Positions 45,895 to 56,885 of a stretch of 64,000 nt of DNA are shown piece by piece. Below the pieces are notes generated by a model. It made no database searches. It was not told the origin of the DNA and saw only the letters and a program-made list of their open reading frames with translations. The stretch comes from Metallyticus violacea (Eukaryota > Arthropoda > Insecta > Mantodea > Metallyticidae): contig CM060833.1 of assembly GCA_030762175.1 (NCBI GenBank), positions 68,039,001 through 68,103,000 of the forward strand, given 5' to 3'. How positions within the stretch are numbered: position 1 is the first letter of the stretch; every line of letters begins with the position of its first letter. Both the position numbers and the translations under genes were made by a program.

Positions 45895-46102
45895 AGCATG
45901 AATTTTACTCAGAGGCCTCTTCTTTCAGGCTTTAGTTTTTTTTATGTGCCATAAATCTATGGCAAGGGCCAATGGCTTTATTTCCCTTCTGAACAAAGTC
46001 ACACTTAGGATTTTTACATGCTAAAAAAAATCCATCAGCAGGTTTGAAACCTTTGCTTTATGAAGCAAGTACAGTTACCACTAGACCACCAGGACTGACT
46101 AG
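45895..46102 (-). repeat. SINE family B, old copy lacking the tail
   Basis: Plus-strand blocks CAGAGGCCTCTTCTTTCAGG, GGATTTTTACATGC and TTACCACTAGACCACC identify a reverse-strand copy. The 3' third (the GTTAAAGAGCGTCC tail) is missing. It is the most diverged family B copy in the window. Confidence 0.85.
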
Positions 46103-46249
46103 TGCTGAACAGTATCATTCCTCTTCATGTTTTTTGGAGAGTGTGCTCCTTCTAGAGTGTCAACTGAAAATTGGCTTCAAGCAAAAGGATGACAGTCTCT
46201 CGAAAGTGATTGCTCTGGACATCCATAATTGATATAACCTGAGAAAATA

Positions 46250-46700
46250 TTGATGTTATGAGGAAAATTATAAAAAAGAGCCCCAAGTGGAATGTTGTGA
46301 TACTGAAGGGATCCTAAAAATTGGGTTGACTGCACCAACATTCATAAATATTTTGTCTCAGCATGCAATATATGCTTAGGTAACATACCCCTTGATAGGG
46401 ACTGAAAAAGGCACCAGGATGAGTTATAGCTCTTTAAAGATGTAAAAACTTGACAGAAGGTGATCCAAAGACACCTACAGTATCACCATAGGTAACGAAA
46501 CATGGGTATAGCATCATGACTCTTAAATAAAAGGTGGTTTCCATATAGTACTACTTATAAAAGTAAAAACAGTTGCAGCTCTGGAAAGAAAATGTTTGCA
46601 ACTTTCTTTAGAAAGATTCAATCTCACCACTGTGAACCTGATTCATGTTACCAATGCTTAATGGTATGTGAATTAATATGTGCCCTATATCATTAAATAA
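46250..46700 (+). pseudogene. old mariner-type transposase relic
   Basis: Shifted frames give ILSQHAIYA (place of the LxMRKLxARW block), then IGNETWV (place of TGDETW, where the usual catalytic aspartate is Asn), HHDS-IK, and a TVNL block. It is a different and much older subfamily than the element at 32-33 kb. No termini were found. Recognition rests on short blocks in the right order. Confidence 0.4.
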
Positions 46701-47047
46701 AAATCTAAACATTCAAAATTCAAAGTCTGGGTATCTCCTGTACTTCACAACAATTTTCATTGTCAATTTTTATTCATTCTGCAGAATCAGATTGCACTGA
46801 TATTATACACATTAAGAAAAAGAAAATTAACAATATTTATACAGCTATACAAAATTGCAACAAGAATACATTACACTGAACTATAAGTAATAGTAAGATA
46901 TAAAGTAATAACAGTGAGGTAATTTGAGTTACAGGCCACCCAAGTAATGCTGGAGCATTGCAATTGGATAAAGGAGATAGGAGTCACCATGTGTAAAGTT
47001 AGTATTTGATATTTTTACTGAAAGCATAAAATGATACTAAATAAAAA

Positions 47048-47049
47048 CA

Positions 47050-47091
<42 letters not shown>
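47048..47091. repeat. (AAT)n microsatellite
   Basis: About 14 perfect repeats of AAT, A-rich on the plus strand, ending in TTTT. Confidence 0.95.
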
Positions 47092-47150
47092 TTTCTCTGT
47101 GAAAGTTCCTGCTATTCAAAACTACTGATAATAATAAGCATTAACCTATA

Positions 47151-47351
47151 TTATAAGATATGTGAAATGATGCTCTTCTGCAGCACCTGCTTAGTAAATT
47201 TCTGTATTTCATTTACTTTTCTTCTGTAAAAACAAGGCAATTTGGAACATATTTTGTCACTGAGGGACCCTGTGTCTTGCAACTTTTTAACAAATTGAGA
47301 AAGAGTTCCTTTTCTGGAACATGATTGCCAGGATATTTCCTTTAAAACCAT
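47151..47351 (-). pseudogene. helix-turn-helix transposase N-terminus relic
   Basis: The frame reads GTLSQFVKKLQDTGSLSDKI, as in the first helix-turn-helix of many arthropod DDE transposases (RGxVxRFVKKFxETGSLxDK). No DDE domain follows. It could derive from the same type of element as the relic at 17.2-17.8 kb. Confidence 0.45.
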
Positions 47352-49829
47352 TCAATCACAAGAATCCATTTTTACATATGTATTTACATAAAACCCATTG
47401 TTCAAGAATATATGCAGTAGCATAACTAATGAAGAACAATTAGGTAATAATAAAAGCATTGAGTAACACATGAATACATAAACACTCGTTTACAAAAGCC
47501 TCTCAAACTAACTAATAAGCTGCTACCCACGCATTATTTATATGAACTTGATAACTGGCTTCTCCCAGTATGCAGCTGCATTCTGCTGACCCTAACTCAA
47601 ATAGCCTCATAACCATCACATTAAGGTCAAAATACACTGCTTCAACACACAAGGCTGCAAGGACAGTTGACTCATTGGAGAAATAAACATTTCAGATGTT
47701 ACACTATCCTCTATCTTGACCTGAATGTTGAAGTTTTTTTTTCTCCAGATGACTAATAAAGGAAGTATACAAACTTCCTTCTTAAAAAAGTCAATAATAC
47801 TCTATCAGAGTTGGAATATGAGTGCAGTGAACTCTGAATGATATGTAGTTCTATAAAGCATATGTATGTCTTAAAACATGATAAATTATGTAAAAATGTT
47901 AGAAATAGGCTGGAATACAATGGAGTGTACCTGGATCATTCTACATTTTGGAACTCTGGTCATTTGTGATATATGCAGATGAATATGTTGAAAGAGCCTC
48001 TTGCAACTAGGCAATCTGGACATATTTTTGTTGGTAATGTATGTAATAGGAACTTTATGAAGGAACGAGACTCAAATATTATTTGTTTGTAGATTTTATT
48101 CACACAAAAAAATATCATCAAGATATGAACAGAACAAAATAAAAACAGCTATTATTTATGCTCTTTATACATTGTGGTAATGTGACTGCTCAACACAGTA
48201 AGATATACAGAGTTTAATATCACATCAAGTGCACTTCATAAAAGCACTCTGATTGCATAACTATACATTGCAGTGTACATATATAGCAACCAAATTAATG
48301 TCAACATATTTCCAAAAGGAACACCGGATACGTTATGCCATGTTTTATCACTGATATGTGGCACATAGAGAAGTTCTGAATCTGGCACTTTTCGTATGTT
48401 CATTGCAGTCATATTCCAACTCTCTGATAGAATATGACCAAATTTTTTAGCAGGAAGTTCACATACTTCTCCATAAGAGAAAAATCCAACGCAACATTTT
48501 CTTTTAAATAAAGATGTCATTGCTGTTTACAGCAATGCTTTAAGTAACAATCCTGAAGAAGAGTGTACTGAGACATTTTACAGGTGGTTTGAAAGAATAG
48601 AAAATGCATAACATTAATAGAGAATATTCTGAAGAGTTGTAATTTTTTTTTAAATAAATTATCTGGTTCTAAGTAAAAACTTTCAGCATGATCCATCTGA
48701 ATTTTTAAAGCATATTTAAGATTCTATGTTTTGCTTACTGGATACAATTAATCATTTCTACCAGAATATCCCTCTCCCCTCTCTCTCATACACACACATG
48801 CATGCATCTGCTAGATACAATTATTATTTACAAGAAAGCAAAATTGTTTTGGTAGATAGCCTAATTATCTCCATGAATTAAAAAATGCAGCTGAAAAATA
48901 AATTGAAATATCTGAAATTACAAACTTGAACAATAAAATTATCAACAATGTGCCACTACAAACAAGCAATGTAAACAGCTTTTATACAAGAATGATGTCA
49001 GTAAGTTCAATTGCATACCTTCATTCTTTTATGTCATTTGCAGATTAATGACAATTTCTGTTGTAATTCTAATGACTTTTTATAATCATAAATTTCAACT
49101 TTTTAATTTGTTATCTAGCATGAGACAAGAAAATTTTATTTTTTGGCTTTGCCCCATTAAATGTATAGATCATAAATGATCAATTAACAGTGTCATGACC
49201 TAAATATAATCCATAGCATCATAACCAGTCTCAGTAGGTGTGCAATGTATGCATGCAGGTGGCCTATTTCCTACAACAGTCGATAGAAAAATGAAAGATA
49301 TAATTTTAAAATAATCATTTACTAATTTAGTAAGAGTTATACAAAATTTGAAAGAAAAAGGAATGTGCACTAATTTCATATAAATTATTTCTGATTGTTT
49401 ATATCTAGCAGATATGATTAACATTTGATTTCGTACTTTAAAAACATAATGAAATGAAATGTAAGTTTGAATATTCATCCAACAATCAAATCTCTTGTCA
49501 ATGTTTTCAATGTTTCCAGCACTGCATAAAATTTGTTATTACTTGGTAAGGAGCAATGTGCTGGCTGAGAATAAAAATCACAGGACAGTGTTTGGTGTTT
49601 TTAATGATTAATTTATTTTTATTTCATTATGTTCAGCTTAAATAACAGAGTTTGGAATCCACACAGAAAACTTTTGAAAAGAGAAAAGTATTTTGTGCAG
49701 TGTAAGAAAATCATTGTACCACTAACATACCCTACCACTATAGATTTGAAGATGTTGGATTGAAAAACTAAACGTTTGTCTGGTGCTTATTATCACAAAA
49801 GGAAGAAAAAGGTGACAGAAAAAGGACAA
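47352..49829. other. unassigned stretch with one candidate small frame
   Basis: AT-rich, with CT/CA repeats near 48775-48800. Apart from the frame at 48236-48520, nothing was recognised. Confidence 0.35.
48236..48520 (-). CDS. possible small hypothetical protein
   Basis: A 94-codon frame starts at ATG 48520 with a purine three bases upstream (CAGCAATGA) and a plausible splice acceptor (TGTAAACAG) immediately before it. The N-terminal half is Cys/Lys-containing (KRKCCVGFFSYGEVC); the C-terminus is a hydrophobic stretch (MLTLIWLLYMYTAMYSYAI) that could span a membrane. ATTAAA follows about 13 bases after the stop. I do not recognise the protein, and a chance frame in AT-rich DNA is quite possible. 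Confidence 0.2.
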   Translation of the reverse strand: MTSLFKRKCCVGFFSYGEVCELPAKKFGHILSESWNMTAMNIRKVPDSELLYVPHISDKTWHNVSGVPFGNMLTLIWLLYMYTAMYSYAIRVLL

Positions 49830-50059
49830 ATTATGAGGATCCATGCTGAAATTCATGAGGTTAGATGAAGGTGATCCAACTACATCAATAATTGGTTCAG
49901 AACTTTTCCCAAACAATAACAGTAAGAACAAAATCAAAATGGAAGTTGAAAAATCAGATGGGAAGTTTGAAGTTTGTTTGAAATTGTGCCAGGAGGAAGG
50001 GTTAGGCCCAAATCAAGTTATGGGATTAATTTACTGGATAATAATAATTGTGCTGAATT

Positions 50060-51790
50060 GATGGCAGAATTTGGCTGTGTACGTGGCCACCTTGTAAATA
50101 ATTGTTTATTAGAACTCATAATTCAGGAGGGAGTTCTAATACTTCCAAATATAACTTTCCTAAAAATGTCAAGATTTGTGAAACTCTTACCTAAAGGTGA
50201 AAAAGTTCAAAGAACATGGTTAATCTAATCTAAAATTTTCAATACTGTGTTTTACTTTTGTTGCAAGTCATTTACCTTGAAGAAAAACAAATTAACAGAC
50301 AGTCAGGGGTTTTCAAGTTGGCGAAATTTAGACACTCATTTGACCCAGAATGAAACCAGTGCAGAATATACACAAAATTGTAAAAATTGGCATGGATTAA
50401 AATCATGCCTTAACAACAATTGACAAACCATCATTGAAACCATTGCCATTGTACATTTTTAGCAGGGCAATGAATCTTTCAGAGGTGCAACTGATAAATT
50501 ATATGAAACAAATAATGGCAATTGTTTAAAGGCCATAGATGTTTTAACAAAATTTGATCACATTATTTCACAGCATGCCAGTGATATAACACATTCTTAA
50601 ACTGCTAAAAGGTGTATACCTCATTACTTAGGCCATGCTTTTCAAAATGAAATGCTTTTAGCAAATAGTATTAAAGAAAAAATTTACAAATTTTTAAAGA
50701 AAGCAAACTATTTTCCTATAATTCTCAACTGCACATCAGATGCCAGCCATGCTGAAAATATAATTTGTAGTCAGAATTATAATTGCTGGCACTGCTGATG
50801 TTGCAGTTTCAGAATTATTTCTTCGATTTTATCCTGTTCCAAACACTTCAGGGGAAGATTTATGTAATTATCTCTTAAGTGAACTTTTGCCAGATTATGA
50901 GTTAGATATTCAAAATATGAATGCACAAAGATATAATGGCAAACATGCATGATAAGCATGGTTAAGTGGCCTGCAGGACAAATTGAGAATATTGATTCTA
51001 GGCATTTCTGGTGCTCTGGCATTTCATATAAATGATGCTACCAAAGTAACATTAGAGGTGGTTCATTTTTTTAACATTATTCAAGAATTATATAAATTTT
51101 TCTCTGCATATCCTTATAGGTGGATACACTGAAAAGCAAAAAGACCAAGTTAACATTTAAAGCTGGTAAGTGAAACAAGATGGCAGAATAGAATAAAAGC
51201 AGTGCAACCTTTAAGATGCAATTAAGTGAAGTCTTGAAAAGTTTATATATATTATATAATAGTTAATAGTTAGTGATTCCAGAGGCATGAAAACAAAGCT
51301 CAGTTTGTTAGGTTATGTTGTGTCTTTCAAGTATTTGCTCAATAGTTGTATGGAATGACACTTTGTCAAAACCTAGGTTGTAAACAAAATATTGCAGTGC
51401 ACCAAACCGAACATAAATGAATCTCTAAAGTTTTCAGAGAGCTTGTTAATTTTCTAAGTGAAGCCAGGTGTAATGAAGCATTTAATACATATATTAGTTT
51501 TGCAGAAGTTCTAGTCAAAGAAGTTAATGTAGTATCCAAATTTCCAGTTGTAAGGCGCAGAAATATAGTTTGCCATTGTAATTATGAAAGTTCAGACAAA
51601 GAAATAAAAGACCCAAAAGAACAGAATACACCTTTACCTAATAATTGTTGATACTGCATTAAGGAAAGATTTGAAAATCCGATTACACTGGGCAACAATG
51701 AAAATGTTTCGGGCTTAAAAATAGTGAATTTACTTGTATTTCCATCTGCTGAAATCAAAAATCACCATAAAAATGATAGATTAGCTCTTG
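50060..51790 (+). pseudogene. hAT transposase relic, N-terminal and catalytic part
   Basis: Blocks in order: LPKGEKVQRTWLI and VFYFCCKSF (TTF/BED-like zinc region, near 50190-50290), GFSSWRNLDTHL, NESFRGATDKLYETNNGN, FDHIISQHA, HYLGHAFQNEMLL, FPIILNCTSDASH (the place of the first catalytic aspartate, here Asn, near 50720-50755) and later a KNHHKNDRLALVL block. Many stops. It is recognised from the ZMYM1-like group of hAT transposases widespread in animals. Confidence 0.7.
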
Positions 51791-51799
51791 TTTTGAAGA

Positions 51800-53010
51800 T
51801 AAAGTGACATTTCATTTTTTAGAGTGAAGATTTTAAATTTGGGGGAATTTTTTGGGGGGAGTTGGCACACCTGTCAAATAACAAAACACAAATGCTCTTC
51901 AGCTGTTTGTAAGTCACAAACATAGATACTGTTGCTGTGACTGTGAATTACATGTAGTTTCTACTCAAATTAATGCAAAATTTCTGGTTCGCGAGTGCTT
52001 TTTTAGTGTAAAATTTGTAAAAATGCCACAAAAATGTGTAAATATGGTGAATAACTTTTGTTATATTTGTGGTGAAATAACATTTTCCTCACAGAAACGC
52101 AATCTGACGTCTCTTTTAAAGACTGCCAAGCCTCTTGTGGACCCAAAAAACATTCTTCTTCCACCCCTGCATATCAAGCTGGGTTTGATGAAAAACTTTG
52201 TCAAAGCTATGAACCGAGAAGGACAGGCCTTTAAATACATCAGAGAGAAATTTTCGAAATTAAGTGATGCAAAAGTTAAGGAAGGCATTTTTGTTGGACC
52301 ACAAATAAGAGAACTTGTAAAGGATCCTGCATTTGACCAAGTTTTGGAGGGGAAAGAAAAGGAAGCTTGGGAAGCCTTCAAGGGTGTTGTTCATGGATTT
52401 TTAGGCAACAAAAGAGATGACAACTACAAGCATTTGGTGACAGTGCTCCTGCAAAAATACCGTAACCTTGGATGCAACATGTCCCTTAAGATCCATTTTC
52501 TCCACTCCCACCTAGACTTTTTCCCTCCTAGTGGTGGAGCTGTTAGTGATGAACATGGGGAGAGATTCCATCAGGACATTTCTGTTATGGAACAAAGATA
52601 TTAGGGCCGTTGGAATGAAGTAATGCTTGTGGATTACTGTTGGTCTTTGTATAGGGATTCTGCGGAACTCCATCACAAGAGGCAAGCTAAAAGACGACGA
52701 AGTCAATAGGCCACCACATGATTCTCTTCAGACACGACTATCTGCGAAGTATTTTTCCAGCAATTTAGAACTCTTGCATGTAATTACCAGTTAAAAAAAT
52801 CAAATGCACTTTCATTGTTGTTAGCATGTATGTAATTAAAATGTATCCTTTTCTCTCAATCCATTAATATGTAATACTTCCACCTTGTGTATATCATAGA
52901 AACTAGAGCTAATAAAAATTTTTCATTGTCATATTTGTTTTTCTCAACCCAACATTAGTAAGAATTGCCTCATGAAGTGCTCGAAACATTCAAAAATTAT
53001 TTTTTTGTTG
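51800..53010 (+). mobile_element. gene-like insertion inside the hAT relic
   Basis: This stretch has no hAT homology, while hAT coding resumes after it at about 53040. It holds the reading frame at 52023-52709 with 5' and 3' untranslated-like flanks. Boundaries are approximate because no target duplication was found. Confidence 0.45.
52023..52709 (+). pseudogene. EHGERFHQDI-family arthropod protein, internally deleted
   Basis: The frame starts MPQKCVN...CYICGE, then after LLKT jumps to LLPPLHIKLGLMKNFVKAMN, GIFVGPQIRELV, MSLKIHFLHSHLDFFP, VSDEHGERFHQDISVMEQRY. One in-frame TAG (52605-52607) replaces the Gln of RYQG; the frame then continues GRWNEVMLVDYCW to the stop at 52707-52709. I recall this as a multi-copy protein family of unknown function in arthropods and cnidarians, in which several hundred residues separate the Cys motif from the HIKLGLMKNFV block. 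Here they are missing. Whether the family is host-derived or transposon-borne is not known to me. Confidence 0.6.
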
Positions 53011-53039
53011 CCCAGTGTTATTAATGATATATTAAAAAA

Positions 53040-53420
53040 TGTTCTGATTTAGATGTTGCCTTTCAGATGAATAAAGGAAGTGTAAATCTTAAAGATATTG
53101 ATAGTCCTGAGCTATTCAATGAGTTGATAACATTCAGAACTTTGAATGGTTGCAATTGCAGTCCAGAAAAAAACTTAAAAACTTGACCTACACTGAACAA
53201 AGTAACTCAACGTCATCATTTTCTAATTTGTTTATAGTTTTGAGAATTTTTTTTCACATTACCAGTCAATATAGTATCAGGTGAAAGGAGTTTTTCAAAA
53301 CTGAAATCATAAAAAAACATGTAGTTTTAAATAGCAGGAATTTTCAGTGAAATATAATTTTGCAAACACATAGAGAAATATAAACACATAGAGAAATCAG
53401 CAATAACTATCTTTCTGGCA
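53040..53420 (+). pseudogene. hAT transposase relic, C-terminal dimerisation region
   Basis: Reads LPVNIVSGERSFSKLKS (near 53255-53310), the hAT C-terminal signature (IPVTVASGERSFSKLKL in relatives). It closes the hAT relic begun at 49.8 kb and shows that the stretch at 51.8-53.0 kb is foreign. Confidence 0.75.
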
Positions 53421-53484
53421 GAGTAAAAAAAGAAGGGGAAAAAAAAGAAAGAAAGAAAAAATCCCCAAATGAACCAAAATTCTT

Positions 53485-53560
53485 AAAAGCTCTTCAAAAA
53501 CCCACAAAATTAACAGCATGGGACAACATATAAACAAAAACAAGGAAAATTTGCAATTTA
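53485..53560 (+). mobile_element. Penelope-like element fragment
   Basis: Matches 28175-28255: AGCTCTTCAAAAACCCA, AAATTAACAG, ATAAACAAAAACAA-GAAAAT. It is a short piece of the C-terminal coding region, near the hammerhead-like motif at 53.9 kb. Confidence 0.6.
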
Positions 53561-53914
53561 CAATTTAGTAAATGTAAATTTATGATGATTAACTAAATTG
53601 TTAGTACAACATGGATTTCACTTTCCCAATGAAATAATGGTGTGGCCATGAGGCATTATGTATGTCTATGGAATGGTAGCATAATACTACACCATTTATA
53701 TTTATAAATACAGGAAATGTACACAATGTATCAAACCTAAGCAATTGTTAATCATTACGCAAGAACAGCATTCTTCTTGCTTTGTTATTTGCAAGTTCAT
53801 CAATAACATTTGGTAAGTCATATTTTTCAGATTACTCATTTTCTGTAGCTAATAATCCTAAATCATTAAACCTGTATTGAGTCATTTTTAACTCTTATTG
53901 CTCCACTTACTTCT

Positions 53915-53965
53915 TTATAATATGTAGAACTAGTTTCAAGAACCCTTTGTTCGCATCATAACTAT
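53915..53965 (-). ncRNA. hammerhead-like motif, strongly degraded
   Basis: On the minus strand: core remnant TTATGA, helix II GAAC with GTTC, then GAAA, palindrome ACTAGT and U. Helix I can form TAG with CTA. The tail GAAGTAAGTGGAGCAATAAG matches the other copies. One core base appears deleted. Confidence 0.4.
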
Positions 53966-54111
53966 TAAAAGCTGAATAATTCATAATGCTGTGTGTATTC
54001 TGTTCTGGTGGAGGTATGATGAATTTAAAGTTACAACTGAATCATACAATGATCTTAATTATGATTAGCTTCACTGTACAAGTTCCAATTAACATTTCTA
54101 GTTAAATTTTT

Positions 54112-54168
54112 GAACCCAGGCCTCCTGGCCAGCAGTCAGTAATGCGAACTACTAGACCAAGGAGGTTT
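54112..54168 (-). repeat. tRNA-like SINE head of a further family
   Basis: The minus strand reads CCTTGGTCTAGTAGTTCGCA (box A-like) and GGCCTGGGTTCAAA (box B-like), at tRNA spacing. It is distinct from families A and B. No body or tail identified. Confidence 0.5.
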
Positions 54169-54169
54169 C

Positions 54170-55548
54170 CATATGACTTCTTAAGGCTATATATAGACAA
54201 CATACTTACATATTACTTCATATGGATCAAGTATGTAAGAAGGTAAACTTTGGAAAATACTTATTAAGGAACCTTTTTCACTATTTAAACACTTCTGTCC
54301 TGAAAATGCATACTATGGTTTCGTTTACTATCATTTGCAGTGTGTAACTAAAATTTGGGACAGTCCTAATACAGATAATTTAAAATCCTAGTTTTACACA
54401 CACATACAAAAAAAAAAAAGTTGCTTAAGAGTTATTTACAACCTTGACAGAACATCATGCAGATATATATACAGACACAATAAATAGCAATATAATTTCC
54501 ACTAACTGTAACAAGCACAAATACCACTTCAGAACTAAGGGAAAAATATATTTGCATAGAGTGAATGTATGTATATGGAAAAATAAGTGAACAGGACCCT
54601 TTTGTAATAAGAAGAGGATTTTATTTGAATTGTTGGGCATTAGAAAAGAGAGATGAACTCTATAAATGAGGTATGAACCCATTAAAGAAGTTATATTCTA
54701 TAGCAAATTACAAATTCCCTAAAACTGAAGAGAGGGAATAATTTCAAAACAGAATTAAAAAGTATTTAATTAACAAATGCTTATACAGAATAGATGAATT
54801 GTATCATAAAGCAAAATGATGTACATGCTTGCTTTAGCAGTCATATTTATTTTCTATTATTCATGTTATTTTGTTTTTGTCTTGATTTTACTTGTCTTAT
54901 AAATAATGTTTGTAAGAGCTTTATGATCTGTGACAATTTCTGAAACTCATGTATTGAATCTAAAGTTTGTAATAAAATTGTTTATTTTAATTTATCATGA
55001 ATAGGTGTAATGCTTAGAAGCCCATTCCATCCTATCAGAGAAACCAGGTTTATGCCATTATCACAAAAGTAAAGATACAGTGCTATTTTGGTATCCTTTA
55101 CTCTCATTTCTACCTGTTTAAATTGGAACAGTAATCTATAATTGTGCAAATCACACAGAGTATGTAAGCCTATGTTTATCCCACAAGAAAAAAAGAACAT
55201 TCTTTTATAAGCAAACTATCTTGCTTATCAATTTGCAGCATATTTATTAGATAATTAACAAGAATGCAATTAAAATATTATAATGCATTAACTTCAAGAG
55301 CACTTTGGTTTCTATAATTTCTCTATACATCATAAAACATCAGCACTTACTTTTAAGGGGGAAGGCTCTGGTTTAGTTTTCTTAAAGAGAGATTGAACAC
55401 AAATTCAATACAGCTTTTACAAAAATATTTCCTTATTTCTCAAAGAAGTGTTTATGTTTACCACTCCCAGAGCACCATCTACAAAACAAATGGATTGCTT
55501 GAGATGAGAAAGACTTTGAGCAATAATAATTTCTTCTACAAAATTTAC
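54170..55548. other. no recognised gene
   Basis: AT-rich; would lie inside an intron if the exon at 55.55 kb is joined to the zinc-finger exon at 23 kb. Nothing recognised. Confidence 0.35.
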
Positions 55549-55721
55549 CTTTATTTCATTCTTGAAGTCAGCATTTGAAATAAGAGGCTCTTCTGATTCT
55601 GATTTCATCTCAGTTGCAGCTCTTTCCAGCCACCAGGGTTCTTCTTTAATTTCTATTTTGATGTCCATTTCATGATCACCACTAGTTGGGACTATGCTAC
55701 TTTTAGGCTCCATTACAAAAT
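55549..55721 (-). CDS. candidate first coding exon of a C2H2 zinc-finger gene
   Basis: A strong acceptor (TTTTTTTTTCCTTCAG) precedes 55721, ATG is at 55713, and the frame runs 55 codons in phase 0 to a strong donor, AAAG|GTAAAT. The peptide begins MEPKSSIVPTSGDHEMDIK and continues with EIKEEPWWLERAA and ESEEPLISNADF; acidic IKEEP-type segments are common in the N-terminal exons of arthropod C2H2 zinc-finger genes and include an I-K-x-E sumoylation-like site. It is on the same strand as, and upstream of, the finger exon at 23 kb. The phases (0 against 2) do not join directly, so at least one further exon would be needed, or it belongs to another gene. Confidence 0.6.
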
Positions 55722-56415
55722 CTGAAGGAAAAAAAAAGTCAGACCATTATCAGTATTTATTGAAGAGGTATTAAAAATGCATAGAAACACTTTATACATG
55801 TCACCAATGTAGTTTATTAGAGCCCTGGTGTCAAAGAACATTCCTGAACAAAAGAACTAAAGTAAGGGCTTTTTTCCTATTAAATAATATCAGTATTCAC
55901 ACAAAGAGGAAGTTGAAAACAAAACAAAAAGATGAAATCATTCTCTGCTAACAGAGGAGAATCAGTAACATGTTATCAAGACCTAAGTCTTTTATAAATA
56001 ATGAATGCACAGTAAAACATTTTAGGGAAACTATAAATCCAATGTAACACATTAGGAAACTTTGGTCATCTCTGATTTTATCATATAGTGAAGATGATGC
56101 TTATAAAAGAGCCAAGGATGTAATACACATAAATTAACACAAAATTGAGCCTATTGCTTTGTCAACAAATAAATGGAAATTGACTTAAAAATCAGAAATA
56201 AGAGAGAAGATTTGTGTTAAACTTTTTCAAAATAGTTTGCCATTATGACACATTTTGAATGGACCTGCAACAATAAAAATCAAGAAAATGACTTAAATGA
56301 GTATTCCATGGCAAGTATACTACTGAATTATACAAAATGAAAAATCAATTAATTGCTACAAAACATCTATGATAAAAATAAAGGTGGGCATTTATTAAAC
56401 ATTATAAGAGAATGC
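55722..56415. other. no recognised feature
   Basis: AT-rich sequence upstream of the 55.55-kb exon; probable intron or 5' flank. No promoter motif stands out. Confidence 0.35.
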
Positions 56416-56419
56416 AGAA

Positions 56420-56885
56420 GAGCTTAAAGGAAGCAAATTAAAAGTTAATCAATATATATAGAGAGTTTAGTTAATAATTGTAATGCTGCATGGTCAATTA
56501 TAAATTTAGTAACAAGAAAAAAATTAAATAAATAATTCTCCTGTGAATTTATATCTAGATACCTTTAATTATTTTTTTGTTGAATCGATGCAGAATGTTT
56601 CTTCCAGTGTAACATCTAATGTTAATAAAGCATTAGATTTTCTGACTTTGCTGTACAATTTGAAAATAATTTTATTTTAACAAAAGTAACAAGTGAAGAT
56701 ATTAGAATTGTTGTAAGAATATTTAGAAATTAAAAAACTAGATATATTAAATGGCATGCCAATAACTTTGTTAGAGAAATAACTGTTTATATACCTTAAA
56801 CATTAACTAGAGTGTTTTCAGATTATGACATTTTTCCTAAATGTTTAAAATATTTAACGATTATTCCAGTTTATAAGGCAATGCA
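56420..56885 (+). pseudogene. Jockey-like reverse transcriptase relic
   Basis: Shifted frames give SSVTSNVNKALDFL, VTSEDIRIVV, an MPITLLEKI block and DYDIFPKCLKYLTIIPVYK, matching the segment from the pre-RT linker to the PVFKKG-like block. It is short, without the catalytic box, and distinct from the relic at 1.6-2.2 kb. Confidence 0.5.

Larger units (their letters stand above)
49830..53420 (+). mobile_element. hAT-family element relic, split by an insertion
   Basis: Plus-strand blocks follow the order of a ZMYM1-like hAT transposase over 3.6 kb, with the piece 51800-53010 foreign to it. No terminal inverted repeats or 8-bp target duplication were identified, so the ends are approximate. 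Confidence 0.65.

Noticed and set aside
52061..52381. 106-codon minus-strand frame
   Set aside because: Antisense of the EHGERFHQDI-family frame; no domain of its own.
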